The notes: a model not told the origin generated them from the letters alone. A stretch of 64,000 bases of DNA from Rugalucina vietnamica (GCA_964017185.1 OZ024870.1:63280812-63344811); one strand, 5' to 3'; counted from the first letter of the stretch, positions 36,686 through 48,162 are shown. Program-made: numbers and translations.

Positions 36686-36915
36686 CAGGGCCCTGTTGTT
36701 GAAAACTTCGTTAGCTTAACGCTGTCGTTAAGCACTAAGTTTGTTAACTCTATATCGACTTCAAAAGCAAATACACTGTTATTTTTTGTTGAAAAAAAAA
36801 AAGTGAGAATTCTTTGCAATTTCAACAAAAAATGACGGTGTATTTGTAATATTGCCATTTGAAATTTTAACGAATCGTTAACTAACGACATCGTTAATCT
36901 TGAACAACTGGGCCC
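36686..36915. mobile_element. MITE with GGGCCC...GTTGTT termini
   Basis: The left end CAGGGCCCTGTTGTTGAAAA and the reversed right end TGGGCCCAGTTGTTCAAGAT both run into TTAACG-type repeats (CGTTAGCTTAACG, CGATGTCGTTAG). Non-coding. Confidence 0.75.
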
Positions 36916-37032
36916 AGATATGTACGTGTTCTGGTGAAGTAGGGTCTGAGGCCAACTGAAGTGAAGAGAAAAGCTAGTCTGTCACACTATACATGAAAAT
37001 CTTGTTGAAAAGATTAGCTGTTGAGATTTAGT

Positions 37033-38070
37033 CTCCATACAATCCAGTTGCTGAAAGCTTCTCCTAGAGATGCTTGGTCATATTGGCGACCCCTGTTGAG
37101 TCTCCATACAATCCAGTTGCTGAAAGCTTCTCCTAGAGATGCTTGGTCATATTGGCGACCCCTGTTTAGTCTCCATACAATTCAGTTGCTGAGAGCTTCT
37201 CCTAGAGATGCTTGATCATATTGGCGACCCCTGTTTAGTCTCCATACAATCCAGTTGCTGAAAGCTTCTCCTACAGATGCTTGGTCATATTGGCGACCCC
37301 TGTCTCCATACAATCCAGTTGCTGAAAGCTTCTCCTAGAGATGCTTGGTCATATTGGCGACCCCTGTCTCCATACAATCCTGTTGCTGAAAGCTTCTCCT
37401 AGAGATGCTTGGTCATATTGGCGACCCCCTGTCTCCATACAATCCAGTTGCTGAAAGCTTCTCCTAGAGATGCTTGGTCATATTGGCGACCCCTGTCTCC
37501 ATACAATCCAGTTGCTGAATGCTTCTCCTAGAGATGCTTGGTCATATTTGCGACCCCTGTCTCCATACAATCCAGTTGCTGAAAGCTTCTCCTAGAGATG
37601 CTTGGTCATATTGGCGACCCCTGTTTAGTCTCCATACAATCCAGTTGCTGAAAGCTTCTAGAGATGCTTGGTCATATTGGCGACCCCTGTCTCCATACAA
37701 TCCAGTTGCTGAAAGCTTCTAGAGATGCTTGGTCATATTGGCGACCCCTGTTTAGTCTCCATACAATCCAGTTGCTGAAAGCTTCTAGAGATGCTTGGTC
37801 ATATTGGCGACCCCTGTCTCCATACAATCCTTTTGCTGAAAGCTTCTAGAGATGCTTGGTCATATTTGCGACCCCTGTCTCCATACCATCCAGTTGCTGA
37901 AAGCTTCTCCTACAGATGCTTGGTCATATTGGCGACCCCTGTCTCCATACAATCCTGTTGCTGAAAGCTTCTCCTAGAGATGCTTGGTCATATTGGCGAC
38001 CCCTGTCTCCATACAATCCAGTTGCTGAAAGCGTCTCCTACAGATGCTTGGTCATATTGGCGACCGCTGT
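37033..38070 (+). repeat. Minisatellite, 16 units of 60-69 bp
   Basis: Units start CTCCATACAATCCAGTTGCT, contain AAGCTTCTCCTAGAGATGCT and end ATATTGGCGACCCCTGT. Starts lie at 37033, 37102, 37171, 37240, 37304, 37368, 37433, 37497, 37561, 37630, 37691, 37757, 37818, 37879, 37943 and 38007. Length classes come from optional TTTAG and CTCC blocks. The ORFs reading HTIQLLKASPRDAWSYWRPL are repeat by-products. Confidence 0.95.
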
Positions 38071-38171
38071 TTGGTATACACTACATGATATACCAGTTGA
38101 TGCGTCCACCAAAGCCACAACTTCATCCCTTATTTTGCGTTTCTGGTAGGTATGTGCTTGGTCAAAAATCA

Positions 38172-38615
38172 TTTTTAAAGCCCCCCCCCCCCCCCCCCCA
38201 ACACACACTTTCTATTACTGATTGTTCCAATGCGATACTTCATTTGTGGTTCTTATTGTTTTAAATATTGATTTTTGTGATGTTTTTTGCACCTTATTTT
38301 CATATTTTTAGTTAAGTTTAGGTAACTGAGTGGCCGCCTATAGGGAAAAGGCTGCCTAACACGGCTGATGATATGTTTTCTTAGTATAAGTACCTGATTG
38401 TCAGTTTAGTTTTTCGCCACCTCGGTCGACCCCTGTCTCCATACAATCCAGTTGCTGAAAGCTTCTCCTAGAGATGCTTGGTCATATTGGCGACCCCTGT
38501 TTAGTCTCCATACAATATAAGTACCTGATTGTCAGTTTAGTTTTTCGCCACCTCGGTTTGTGGAATGAGAATTTTTGATTGCGCCATCTCCTGATCATTG
38601 TCTACTTTTACCATT
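38172..38615 (+). repeat. Family B copy 3, containing a minisatellite fragment
   Basis: C19 at about 38181-38199, GTAACTGAGTGGCCGCCTAT and ATAAGTACCTGATTGTCAGT identify family B. At 38427-38516 a piece of the 37-kb minisatellite interrupts it, and about 40 bp of family B (ATAAGTACCTGATTGTCAGT onward) is repeated on both sides. Confidence 0.8.
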
Positions 38616-38873
38616 TTGATGACATAGGTCGTGTCTCATGCCTACAGGTTGAGTTGATGTACACAGTATACTTAAAAATCTCCTTGGGGAGAATGATACA
38701 TTGTTGACCCTGTCCTGTACAGTCACTGTTCCTTTCCCTGTCGGTCTCTTCCTGCTGATGATGTTGATTTTTTTTTTATTTTTGTGTATATATGTGTATG
38801 ATATGTTATTTACAGAGGACCACAAGGTAGAATAGCTCTCATGCTAATTGTGTTACTCTCTTACAACAATGCA

Positions 38874-38874
<1 letters not shown>

Positions 38875-38908
<34 letters not shown>

Positions 38909-38928
38909 AATAAATAAAATAAATAAAT
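38875..38928 (+). repeat. (AAAT)n microsatellite
   Basis: About twelve TAAA units with occasional extra A. Confidence 0.95.
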
Positions 38929-39139
38929 TCGAGAATTTTGTACAGCGACATTCTCTTGTTTTTCTTTTATGTAGGTGAGAAAATCAGTGTACGAATGTTC
39001 TGCAAATAAACACACGCTCTTTTCCCATTATTATTATTATCATTATTATTTTTTGTCTGTTTGTTCAGCCGAATAAAAGGTTCAGTCGAACCAATAAACA
39101 GATGAAAATAATGAATTCTTGCTTAAATAGACGTTATTC

Positions 39140-40205
39140 TCCAGTTTGCTCACATATATACTTAACGACACTTCCAATGCTACCGATAGTATAGAGTTTT
39201 TGCTATAATTTCAAAACTACACAAGACATTGAAATGAAAATCGCAGGGACGATAGAAAAATTCATGAGTCGTGTTCTGAAGGCAAAATCATGCCAGCGAA
39301 CCTTTATTAAGAAACAGCCTGGGCATTTAGACAAACTACACTTCATTTTCAAAAATCGCAAAACTTGAGGGATTAAACATAACATCATTTCAGCAATAAA
39401 CCTACAATATTTATCGCCATAGTGTATTTCTTTTTGTATCTTTTAATCATGAAGAAAGAAGAAACAACAAAACAACAAACAAAACAATAGAAACTAAACT
39501 ATCACACCAAAATATTCATCTGATCCGATCAAATTACCTAGTTAGGCCACCATTTATTCGAATGACAGCTAGCCAACAACTACGCATCGAAGCCACGTAA
39601 CGCATACAAGTGCTACTGGCGCTGCGCTATACCCTTCCACCCATGCCTTACAAATTGCTAAAACTGTATAACATTGGCAGGGTACTGTCTCCTTCCTACA
39701 CAGCTGATAATCTCCCCAGATATGTGACAGATATGGTCGATTTAAGTCGATGATTTGGATGCTAAATAATTGACTATGTTTGCTTGCAGAAGGTTTACAG
39801 TCCTGCATGCTGTATGAAAAAGGTCGCACCGTCGTGCGTCAGACGCATACCCCTATGAGTCCGTGCATATCATTTGTTCTCAGTTTGAGAACTGTTCTTT
39901 CCGTCATGTGCTGTGGCAAAAAGAGAAAACAAAACGAGAAGAAATACCGAGGAACTGTTGTGAAGATCTTTGTTCGCTACACATGATTTTGTGACTTTTG
40001 AAAATGAGGGGTGGTGTGTCCAAACGACCGGAGCGTTTCTTTATAAAAGTCTGCTGGCGTCATTTTGCCTTCAGTACACGTCTAATGAATTTTTCTATCG
40101 TCCCTACAATTTTCATTTTAATATCTTGAATAGTTTTGAAATTATAGCAAAAACTTTTTCGGTAGCGTTGGAAGTGTCGTTAAGTATATTGTGATAAATC
40201 TTAAT
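39140..40205. mobile_element. Inverted-repeat element with arms of about 220 bp
   Basis: The left arm (about 39150-39370) and the reversed right arm (about 40196-39970) share TATACTTAACGACACTTCCA, TTTTTGCTATAATTTCAAAA, CTGAAGGCAAAAT and AGGGACGATAGAAAAATTCA. The interior of about 600 bp shows no transposase. Confidence 0.8.
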
Positions 40206-40420
40206 GTTTTGATCGTTTACATCCGAAAATTCCTAATATATGTTTTGGAGACAATTTTGTGAAGGTAAGACGATGATGGCTGATGAAAACGAAATTCCAA
40301 GCATGAGCCGCACCATCAACATTAGCTTTATCACAAATGTCTCAGCAATGTAACTTACCCTGAAGACACAATCTTGAAATAAAACTGCAAAAATTCTTAC
40401 GTTTCTTACGTCGTTAACAT

Positions 40421-43416
40421 CTAGTCAGGCTCTACAGCCTCTGTTGATGTATTTGGATATGTAGGCCGTTGTCCTGTCCTCTCGCCGGGAATATAACACC
40501 AAGGGTCAAACTTACGGGGATGCCCATACCAACATTTGTTTAGTCTGCTTTTGAAGCTGTTGAGAGTGGGTGCCATAACTGTGTTTTCAGGCAGCTCATT
40601 CCATAAGTCAATTACTCTGTTGCTGAAGTAATTTCCCCTAACATTGAGTCTGTATCTATTCTTGTAGATCTTAAATTGGTGGCCTCTGGTACCAATGTTA
40701 TGAGACATCGTGAATAGCTTATCTTTGTTAACCTTATCAATGTCATTTAGAATCTTATAAACTTGGATCATATCTGCTCTTTCTCTTCGATATTCTAATG
40801 AAGGAAGTCCTAGAAATTTCAGTCGTTCACTGTAGGTTTTGTTTTTTTAAGCACGGAAGAAGTCTGGTTGCTCTACGCTGGACATTTTCAATTGTGATGG
40901 CGTCTTTTTTGTATTGTGGCGACCACACACATGTGGCGTATTCGAGATGGGGGCGCACTATACTTTTATATAAGTTCAAAAACATTTCCTTATCCATAAA
41001 GGTGAAGGTTCTGAATATTAGCCCAAGATTTCTATTGGCAACTGATACTTTGCTGCTAATATGTTCTGTAAATGACAGTGATTTGTCAATAATGACGCCT
41101 AGATCTTTTTCTGAAGTTACTGTCTCAAGCCTTTTCGTTCCCTCACTTGATTCCATTGTGTAAAACTGGCCAATTGAATTTTTTCCTATATGTAGATGGT
41201 GACACTTGATGAGGTTAAAAAACATTTCCCATATATCGGCCCAGGTAACAGCTCTATTAAGACATGATTGTAGAATTTCTACATGTTCTATTTTAGATAC
41301 CCTTCTATACAGTTTTGAATCATCAGCAAAGAGTTTAATGAAACACTGTATCACGTCAGGGAGATCATTAATGTAAATAACGAATAAAATGGGTCCTAGT
41401 ACACTGCCTTGGGGTACGCCTGAAGTCACTGGTTTTGAACCAGATTTTTTCCCATCAACGACAACTTTTTGGGTTCTATTAGTCAAAAATTATTTTACCC
41501 ATTTGTATATTTTGCCCCTAATTCCATAACCCCACAGTTTTTCATGAGTTTCCTGTGCGGGATTTTATCAAAAGCTTTACTAAAGTCAACATAAATGATA
41601 TCAATGTCATCACCCTGATCTAGAGCTTCTGTTATGTTGTCAAGAAATTCAAGTAGTTGTGTGACGCATGATTTTCCCAAAACAACGCCGTGTTGGAAGG
41701 GACTAAAAAAGTCATTTCTAGTCATGTGTTCAACAATTTGATCTCTGATAATTTTTTTCCATTAGTTTGCATGGCACAGAAGTCAAGCTGATGGGGCGAT
41801 AGTTATCAGGTTTTGTTTTATCTCCCTTTTTGTGTATTGATGTAACATTGGCTTGTTTCCAGACATCTGGTAATACGGATTCATTTAGTGACTGTTTAAA
41901 GATTAGAGTTAGAGGTTGCAATAAGGTGTTTTTACATTCCTTGATTAATTTTGGGTGTAAATTGTCCGGACCTTGTGATTTGGATGGTTTTAGTCTGTCT
42001 ATTGCTTTTTCGACGAGATTTTCCGTTATTTCAACGTAAGATAATGTTTCATCAAAGTCTCTATCTGGAAATTCAGGAAGTGCTCCTTGGCTTTCAATTT
42101 CGAAAACACTGGCAAAGTAAGTGTTCAACACCTCAGCTTTTTCTTGACTATCATTGGTAAGAGTATCATTTTGTGTTTTTAGCTGACCTAATTTCCCCTT
42201 GGTTTTTAACTTAGATCTAACGTAGCTCCAGAAAAGTTTTGGATCTGTTTTTATCTGAGTAGCAAGGTTTTTTTTCGTATTCATATTTTGAACGCCTCAT
42301 TTCTGTAATTACTTTATTTCTAGCAGCTTTGTAAATTTCATAATTCTGGTTGGTTTTACAGTGGAGAAACTTTTCCCATTTTGAGTGCTTTTTCCTGATG
42401 GCATCATGACAATTTTGAGTGATATATGGAGTTTTTGTCCCTGTCCCCGAGGAAACCTTACTCACCGGTATGTAGGTTTCTATTAAATTTGATAATTGCT
42501 CTGTAAGTATTTCCCATGAGGCAGACACATCGACTCCATCCAGTACTTGTAGCCAGTCAATTTGGGCAAGTTCTCTAGATAATCCAGTGTAATTCCCTTT
42601 AAAAAAGTTCATTTTTGTAAATATTGTTTTGGATATTTCAGTATAACAGTTATATGTAAATTGAAGCTGTAAATGGTCACTCTTGCCAAGTCCAGGCATA
42701 TAATTTATTATGTTGATCATATCCTCTTCATTTGTAAGTATCAGATCCAACAAGGATGGTTCTGAGCCAGTTCTATATCTAGTGTTATTCTTTACATGTT
42801 GATAAAGGAAACAGTCTCTTATACATTCTAAAAACTGTGATGCTATATGATTTTCATTTGTATTTGATAAATTTGAGCTCCAGTTAATTTCTCCAAGGTT
42901 AAAATCACCCATTATCAGAACATGACTGGGGTTTAAGTCTCTCATTCTTAAAAACAGGTTTAAAAGTTCAGTATTGTTATCTGCACTGCTATTTGGACTT
43001 CTATATACACAACCAATTAAGAGTTTATCTGAGCCAGTTAAGTTAATATTGCACCACACTGATTCCTGGAAACTGGTATCAAGATAAAGTTGGGTTGTTG
43101 GTATACCAGACTTGATATATAGTGCACAACCTCTCCCATTGCTGATATCAGAACAAAAAAGGCTGTATCCATTGATTGAATAATGTGTACTATCCATAAC
43201 AAAAGCTAAATTTTTAGGCAATATTTCGGTTATGGCAATAATATCTGGTTCATTTTGTTGTATATAACTTTTCAACTCAGTTTGTTTAGAAGTTGTAAAA
43301 CAGTCCGCGTTTGTATATAAAACATTTAGGAAGTTAAAACATTTTTTAAAAGTTTTAAAATCGCCACCTTGATTTTGTTGTGAGGCGGCATTATTTACAT
43401 TGTTAAAACTGTGGTC
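40421..43416 (-). pseudogene. LINE ORF2: APE endonuclease + reverse transcriptase, broken by homopolymer frameshifts
   Basis: The endonuclease motifs are EPDIIAITE, VYRSPNSS, MGDFNLGEINW, LLDLILTN and GKSDHL. The RT motifs are KKGDKTKPDNYRPISLTS, VDFSKAFDKIPH, GVPQGSVLGPILFVIYINDL and FADDSKL (FADD at the catalytic site, common in this group). The C-terminus contains RRERADMIQVYKILN and ends at 40421. Four frame changes fall at T runs on plus: 42268-42275, 41752-41758, 41538-41542 and 40842-40848. A TAA lies at 41492-41490. No ATG occurs between the ORF1 stop and the endonuclease start. Confidence 0.9.
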
Positions 43417-44517
43417 CTATGCCTCGTCCCCCACAGAGGGGATAAGGCCAATGCTGTCATTAGCTAAATCTTGCTGGGAGCTGAACCCACCAATCACAGT
43501 TTCATCCATTGCTATGGTTGTATTGTTATAAGCATCCTCATTGATTCTGCTCTGAGAAAAACTGGAAAAGTTTATATGAGGCATGGTGTGAATTGGACTA
43601 ATGCCAAGTGAAGTGTTCATAGCCGCTGGTGAATTTCTTTCACTGTTACTGCCTTCCTGGTACGGCTGTTTGTTCGGAGATGCTGTGTTATTACCATTGC
43701 TTGGGTCAGGGCGGGGCTGATTATTTCTCTGACGCCGAAGTTTTCTTTCTTGTCTTTGAGTAGGAGTTAAATCCTTACTTATAATAACATTTTTTAGACT
43801 TAGTGGAGCTTTTTGTGGTATGAACTTTGCATTGTCTAGTATTGCCTTCCTTTGTGATTTACTTTCCAATACAATCTTCAAGGGTCTTATCCTGTCAGTG
43901 GATTTTTTCCCTAGTCTGAACCATGTAACCATATTTGGTAATTCTAGGCCTAGGCATAGACATAATTGCTTAAAATCCTCACCATCAGCTGTTTTGTTAT
44001 CCTGACCAGTTGGTAAGTTGTGTTCTGGCAAATTGAATAATGCTATATTACATTCTCTTCTCCTCCGGTCATCAAGCTCATTGTTTCTGGCATCAACTAG
44101 TTTATTGACATCATCTTTCAGAGATTGACATATTTCATGTTTCATGTTAGTCATTGCTGTAGTTGTGGCTTTTTGATTGTTTTCCAGTTTTCCCATTCTG
44201 TCTTCTAGTTTGTTCATACGGGAGTCATTTTTGTCTAGAGATTCTTTGAGATATCTAGTGATATTATCAAGTGACGGGAATGTAGATTTACAACTTCTAC
44301 AGGACCATAAAAAGTCCTCCATTTCACCTTGGGTGAGGTGTTCAAAAAGTTGGGGTTTGATTCCAGCACATTTGAGGCAATAATCTAATTTGCACCCTTG
44401 GCACATTATTTTCTCAGTGATGACCGAGTCACATTTTTGACAAGTTGTATCAGGATCACTAGAATCCTGCCTAGCCCTCTTTTTTTGTGCATTTTCGCTT
44501 TCGAAATTTGAAGCCAT
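43417..44517 (-). CDS. LINE ORF1 protein with PHD/RING-like finger, 366 aa, intact
   Basis: Residues 26-75 hold spaced Cys pairs (CQKCDSVITEKIMCQGCKLD ... CLKCAG ... WSCRSC) like the PHD-type fingers of CR1-group ORF1 proteins. Residues about 95-125 form a charged heptad-like segment (SRMNKLEDRMGKLENNQ). Residues about 155-245 resemble an RNA-binding fold (RRRECNIALFNLPEH ... WFRLGKKS). The tail is Asn/Gln/Ser-rich. The expected role is RNA binding in the retrotransposition particle. It ends in TAG (43419-43417), and the next codons continue in the same frame into ORF2. Confidence 0.88.
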   Translation of the reverse strand: MASNFESENAQKKRARQDSSDPDTTCQKCDSVITEKIMCQGCKLDYCLKCAGIKPQLFEHLTQGEMEDFLWSCRSCKSTFPSLDNITRYLKESLDKNDSRMNKLEDRMGKLENNQKATTTAMTNMKHEICQSLKDDVNKLVDARNNELDDRRRRECNIALFNLPEHNLPTGQDNKTADGEDFKQLCLCLGLELPNMVTWFRLGKKSTDRIRPLKIVLESKSQRKAILDNAKFIPQKAPLSLKNVIISKDLTPTQRQERKLRRQRNNQPRPDPSNGNNTASPNKQPYQEGSNSERNSPAAMNTSLGISPIHTMPHINFSSFSQSRINEDAYNNTTIAMDETVIGGFSSQQDLANDSIGLIPSVGDEA

Positions 44518-44759
44518 TTTGTCAGATTGAAATTTGATTCAAGTTCTTGTATTTGAAAAATTCAGTTCTGTTTAACAATACTCTTGTATTCAATTTATAA
44601 TGAGCAATAACATTATAAGATATTTTATGTGCTATAGAGGTAACCAGCCACAATTACTAAGATTTGGCAAATTAAGCTTCACACAAATCTATTGCTTTTG
44701 GTGTTTTACTACAGCACATGTGGGGGATATTTTTCAGTTTACAAGGGTTATATGCGATT

Positions 44760-44930
44760 TCATCAAATTCTGCACTAAATTTGGAAGTGTCATTTGATAG
44801 AAAATTGAAATGTAATCAAATTCTGCACTGCAATTTGAATGAGTGTCCCATTTGATAAAAAAATAAATAAATAAATTTGATCAAATTCTGCACTACAATT
44901 GAAGAAGTGTCCCATTTAATAAAAATTGAA
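44760..44930 (+). repeat. Three-copy tandem repeat upstream of the LINE
   Basis: TCAAATTCTGCACT followed by AATTTG-like sequence and GTGTCCCATTTGATAAAA occurs at about 44763, 44817 and 44883, with ATAA-rich spacers. Confidence 0.75.
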
Positions 44931-45419
44931 GTTTTTCGCTATGACAGCTAATTAATACTGTTCACAACTCATCTCCACAATGAAATTTTAGCACTAATTT
45001 AATTAATAAGGCATAATAACTTGTGGTCAAATGCCAATTCTATTGGAAATTTCGAGTCTTTACTCTCGCCAGTAATAGAACATAGTAATATTGAGTGTCT
45101 GTGCACTATTTGAGTCAATTTTCTCAAGGCTTACAGAAGTTTGTTGTTATTATTTCTCAAAACGAGTATAGGTTTTTGACAGGCCATTTAAAATAATCTA
45201 GGCTAGCATCACTGAAGTGATAGCGCCAAGACACAAGCCCCTGGTTCCAGTTGTGAACATGGCAAATTACGCTTCTCACACATTCAGGTCCTAACTTGCA
45301 ACCAGGAGCCTAGTCCGCACCAATCACTCAATAACACTGTTTTTTGATTATTTCTGCCAGTTTTCTTAACCAATACTGCGAGAGTTTTTTGCCACTATAT
45401 ATAGCTTATCAGTCCTTTA
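44931..45419. other. No recognisable gene
   Basis: AT-rich sequence without supported ORFs or repeats. Confidence 0.4.
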
Positions 45420-45660
45420 TTTGAGCCACCTCGTGGGAAAACCAGCAATGTGGTTTCCAAACAGGTCCGACACAAACCGGGCTGTACAAGCACAGAAGAT
45501 GGCTAGAGATTGGAAATTTGAGATTTAGAAAGTAGAGGAATTGTACTATCCGTGTAGCGAAAACAAAGGCGCTGATCAGCTTCGCAGTTACTGCGAAGCT
45601 GATCTGCGCCTTTATTTTCGCCTATGCAGATTGTTTGTTTTCCCATGGGGCGGCTCATTT
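45420..45660 (+). mobile_element. MITE, family M copy 2, with strong central hairpin
   Basis: The termini are TTGAGCCACCTCGTGGGAAA and, at the right, TGGGGCGGCTCA. A central perfect hairpin has GATCAGCTTCGCAG (45574-45587) against its complement at 45591-45604 around TTA, extended outward by GCGAAAACAAAGGCGC/GCGCCTTTATTTTCGC. Confidence 0.8.
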
Positions 45661-46366
45661 GTTAACAGTCCGATATTGTCTACGTCATCATGACGATTGA
45701 CTTTTCACTGGCTGCTTGCTTTACACACCGTGGTTCCTGTCGAATATCAACGAGTATGCGCCAATCATTCAAATTGTACATCACTCATAGTACAGATTAT
45801 ATTTTCCTTTAAGTCCTTTGAGATCAGTGAGGATGTTCTTAGAAATTAGATAATCATCAAGACAGTTTATTAAGTGCAAGTTATAGCCAAATGATGAATA
45901 CTTATGTGTGATAAAATGTTTTGCAATAAATGAAATCCGGGGGAAATATTTGAGTGAGGACTTAAGAAAATAATGTGTAGCGTTTTCACATGTGTTCAAT
46001 ATAATTATATGGAATTGTGGGTGTAGGCCAACCGGAAACAGAAGAACTATGGTGGGACTAGGGAGATGGATCTTCATTAATGCTGAATCTTATTTGCACT
46101 CGTGCGTTCAATGGACTAATTTCTTCCCCATCCGAACCCCCTGGTGAAATAATGTCATTTGGCGTGTCACCAGTAAACTATTCAGATTCAGGCTGTTAGT
46201 ATCAGACAGAAAAAGGAAAGGTTATCCCTTTCTTTTAGTGCTCTGTCTCTGCTCTGTGTCTCTTAAAAAAGGTAAAACCGTGTCTAGGGTGACTTCACAA
46301 GAGGTAAGTTTCATTATATTTGAGGCACATTATAAAAAGAAAAGACGGAACCATTATATGTTTGGT

Positions 46367-46491
46367 GTGTACAAGAACAAAAACGGAATGTTTTGTAGAA
46401 GTGCAGCTGTTTTTTAAGATCTGCATAGACACAGTAGCATTCTGAATGTGTCACACACAGGCAAAACATTCCGTTTTTGTTCTTGATACAC
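46367..46491. mobile_element. 125-bp MITE immediately upstream of the GT25 start
   Basis: Arms of about 28 bp: GTGTACAAGAACAAAAACGG... on the left and, reversed on the right, GTGTATCAAGAACAAAAACG, both continuing GGAATGTTTTG or its match. It ends about 50 bp before the ATG at 46541. Confidence 0.85.
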
Positions 46492-46540
46492 GATAATCAG
46501 ATCAATAGTTAGAAACTCTTCTTAAAGGAGATTTGCCAAT

Positions 46541-46791
46541 ATGGCAGCCCGCGAGTTGACGTGGACTCAATTTTCCAGAAAATTATCAAAATGCTTCGTT
46601 TTGCTTGCTTTTGTTCTCTACAGCCTGACGAATTTAACTGAAGAAACAACAGAACAGAGGAAAACTGATTTTGAACTGCTAAACCCAACTATATTTGTGG
46701 CTGTGTTGGTCAGAAATAAAGCTCACACTTTGCCTTGGTTTTTTGGACACCTTGAACATCTAAATTACCCAAAGGATAGATTGGCACTTTG
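46541..46791 (+). CDS. First coding exon of a procollagen galactosyltransferase-like (GT25) protein
   Basis: It starts at the ATG in CCAATATGGCAGCC. The exon encodes 83 residues: a short cytosolic N-terminus, a hydrophobic segment (KCFVLLAFVLYSLTNL, about 17-32) acting as signal peptide or anchor, then the family's opening strand and loop NPTIFVAVLVRNKAHTLPWF and HLEHLNYPKDRLALW. That matches the N-terminal glycosyltransferase domain of COLGALT/CERCAM proteins, which add galactose to hydroxylysine of collagen in the ER. It ends at a GT donor (46792, phase 2). No following exon was found downstream, so the rest of the gene presumably lies beyond the window or behind a very long intron. The start context resembles the ATGGCGGC-type short-leader element. 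Confidence 0.82.
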
Positions 46792-48160
46792 GTAATTAAT
46801 TTAGATAATAAAGAATGTTTTGCATGGCAGAGTCACTAATAGTGTTGTAACGATGATCAAGTCAAATTGAAAAAAAATTGTCCAGGTCAGCCACAATCGA
46901 TTATGCACGTAGTTAAATCTGAATTAGAAATGATGTGCTGTTTGGTTTGCAACTTTATCAGCAAGATACACATTCCATGCAAAAATGAAAAGTGACATTC
47001 CGTGGGGTAGACCCTAGACACAAATGTGGACACAGTTTCTGGATGCGGTTTTCATTCAGTAATGTTTCGCAGACATTACCTGTTTGGTCTATAAATTTAT
47101 AGAACATTTGTACTATAAATTTATAGAAACATTTATAGATACTCTATAAATCAGTATCTTTCCCAGGGTTCGCGCTAGCGGTCGCCATCGTCGCCATTTG
47201 CGAAGATTTTTATTTTTTGGCTCCTAAAATTTGACTTTGGCGAAAGTAAATGGCGAATATATAGAGCCACTTTGTCCAGCCAAAAAGCCATTGTTTTCCA
47301 CAGAAAACCATCATTTGATTACCTGTATATTCGCGCCTACAATAGAGATAATCCTATTCTTTATCGGTGTTTATTCAAGTGTTGCAATGTATTGCTAAAG
47401 CATTCAATTGACAGGTGTCATTTCTGACCTTGTGTATTCAGGCGTGTACTGCATAACACGCTTGGCGCACGTGGTCCGGTAACGATATAACCGTCACCAG
47501 CGTGTTAGATTTGAAATAATGTTTGAGTGCTGATGAGTGGGGGAAATGTCAATATATACCATTTAAAAATGAAACAGATTCTTTTTAGAATCAGCAACTC
47601 AACTTTACCCATGCATTTATAGCAAACACACGTGTGTTTGCTTTAGGATAAACGTACGTAAGAAATTTAGAATAAAAAATCTACATACCTTACCGAACAA
47701 AACCGACGGTTAGGCGGCCATTAATGTTGGGCGCAGACATTTTTGTCGGCATGCGCAGACAATGTGTCGTTCAGATGTCGGGAAATTTGTACTTTCTTTT
47801 TCTTTTTTCGGCTGAACATTTTTCTTTGTCAAACATATTTCCATATATCCTATTTCAGATCATATTTGTCTCCAAAATGTAAAAATATAAGATAAATACA
47901 CAATTTACAAATGCAGACGACGATGAAGATTGGTTTTTCGAAATTACACCGTTAAAATCCTCGTATTATAGCAAACCAGTTAACAAGGCAATATAAACGC
48001 TCGAAAAAACAAGCGTCTGCGAGGTGTACCTAAAGCAGGTAACCGGCAAAATTATCGAGACGTTTCGAACAGACGGAAATTACGCCGTGAATAGCGTGCC
48101 TGGTTATTTTTGGGGGACACTATTTGAGGTTTGAAGGAACAGAAGGAAAACATTTAAGGG
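46792..48160. other. Intron/intergenic, with one shared repeat at 47165-47230
   Basis: CCAGGGTTCGCGCTAGCGGT with AAATGGCGAA words recurs reversed at 62490-62580. Nothing else was recognised. Confidence 0.5.
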
Positions 48161-48162
48161 AG

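Larger units (their letters stand above)
40421..44517 (-). mobile_element. CR1/L2-group (Jockey superfamily) LINE, nearly full-length coding region
   Basis: An ORF1 with a Cys-rich finger and an APE endonuclease plus reverse transcriptase ORF2 lie in the usual order. Extents are given for the coding part; untranslated ends were not delimited, and no terminal microsatellite or duplication was identified. Clade placement within the CR1/L2 group is inference from the C-terminal motif (NRVIDLWNELPENTVMAPTL). Confidence 0.92.

Noticed and set aside
37033-38070. Regular repeats suggesting a CRISPR-like array
   Set aside because: The units are contiguous copies with no unique spacers, in a eukaryotic context; it is a minisatellite.
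40798-41163. 121-codon plus-strand ORF
   Set aside because: It is the antisense shadow of LINE ORF2.
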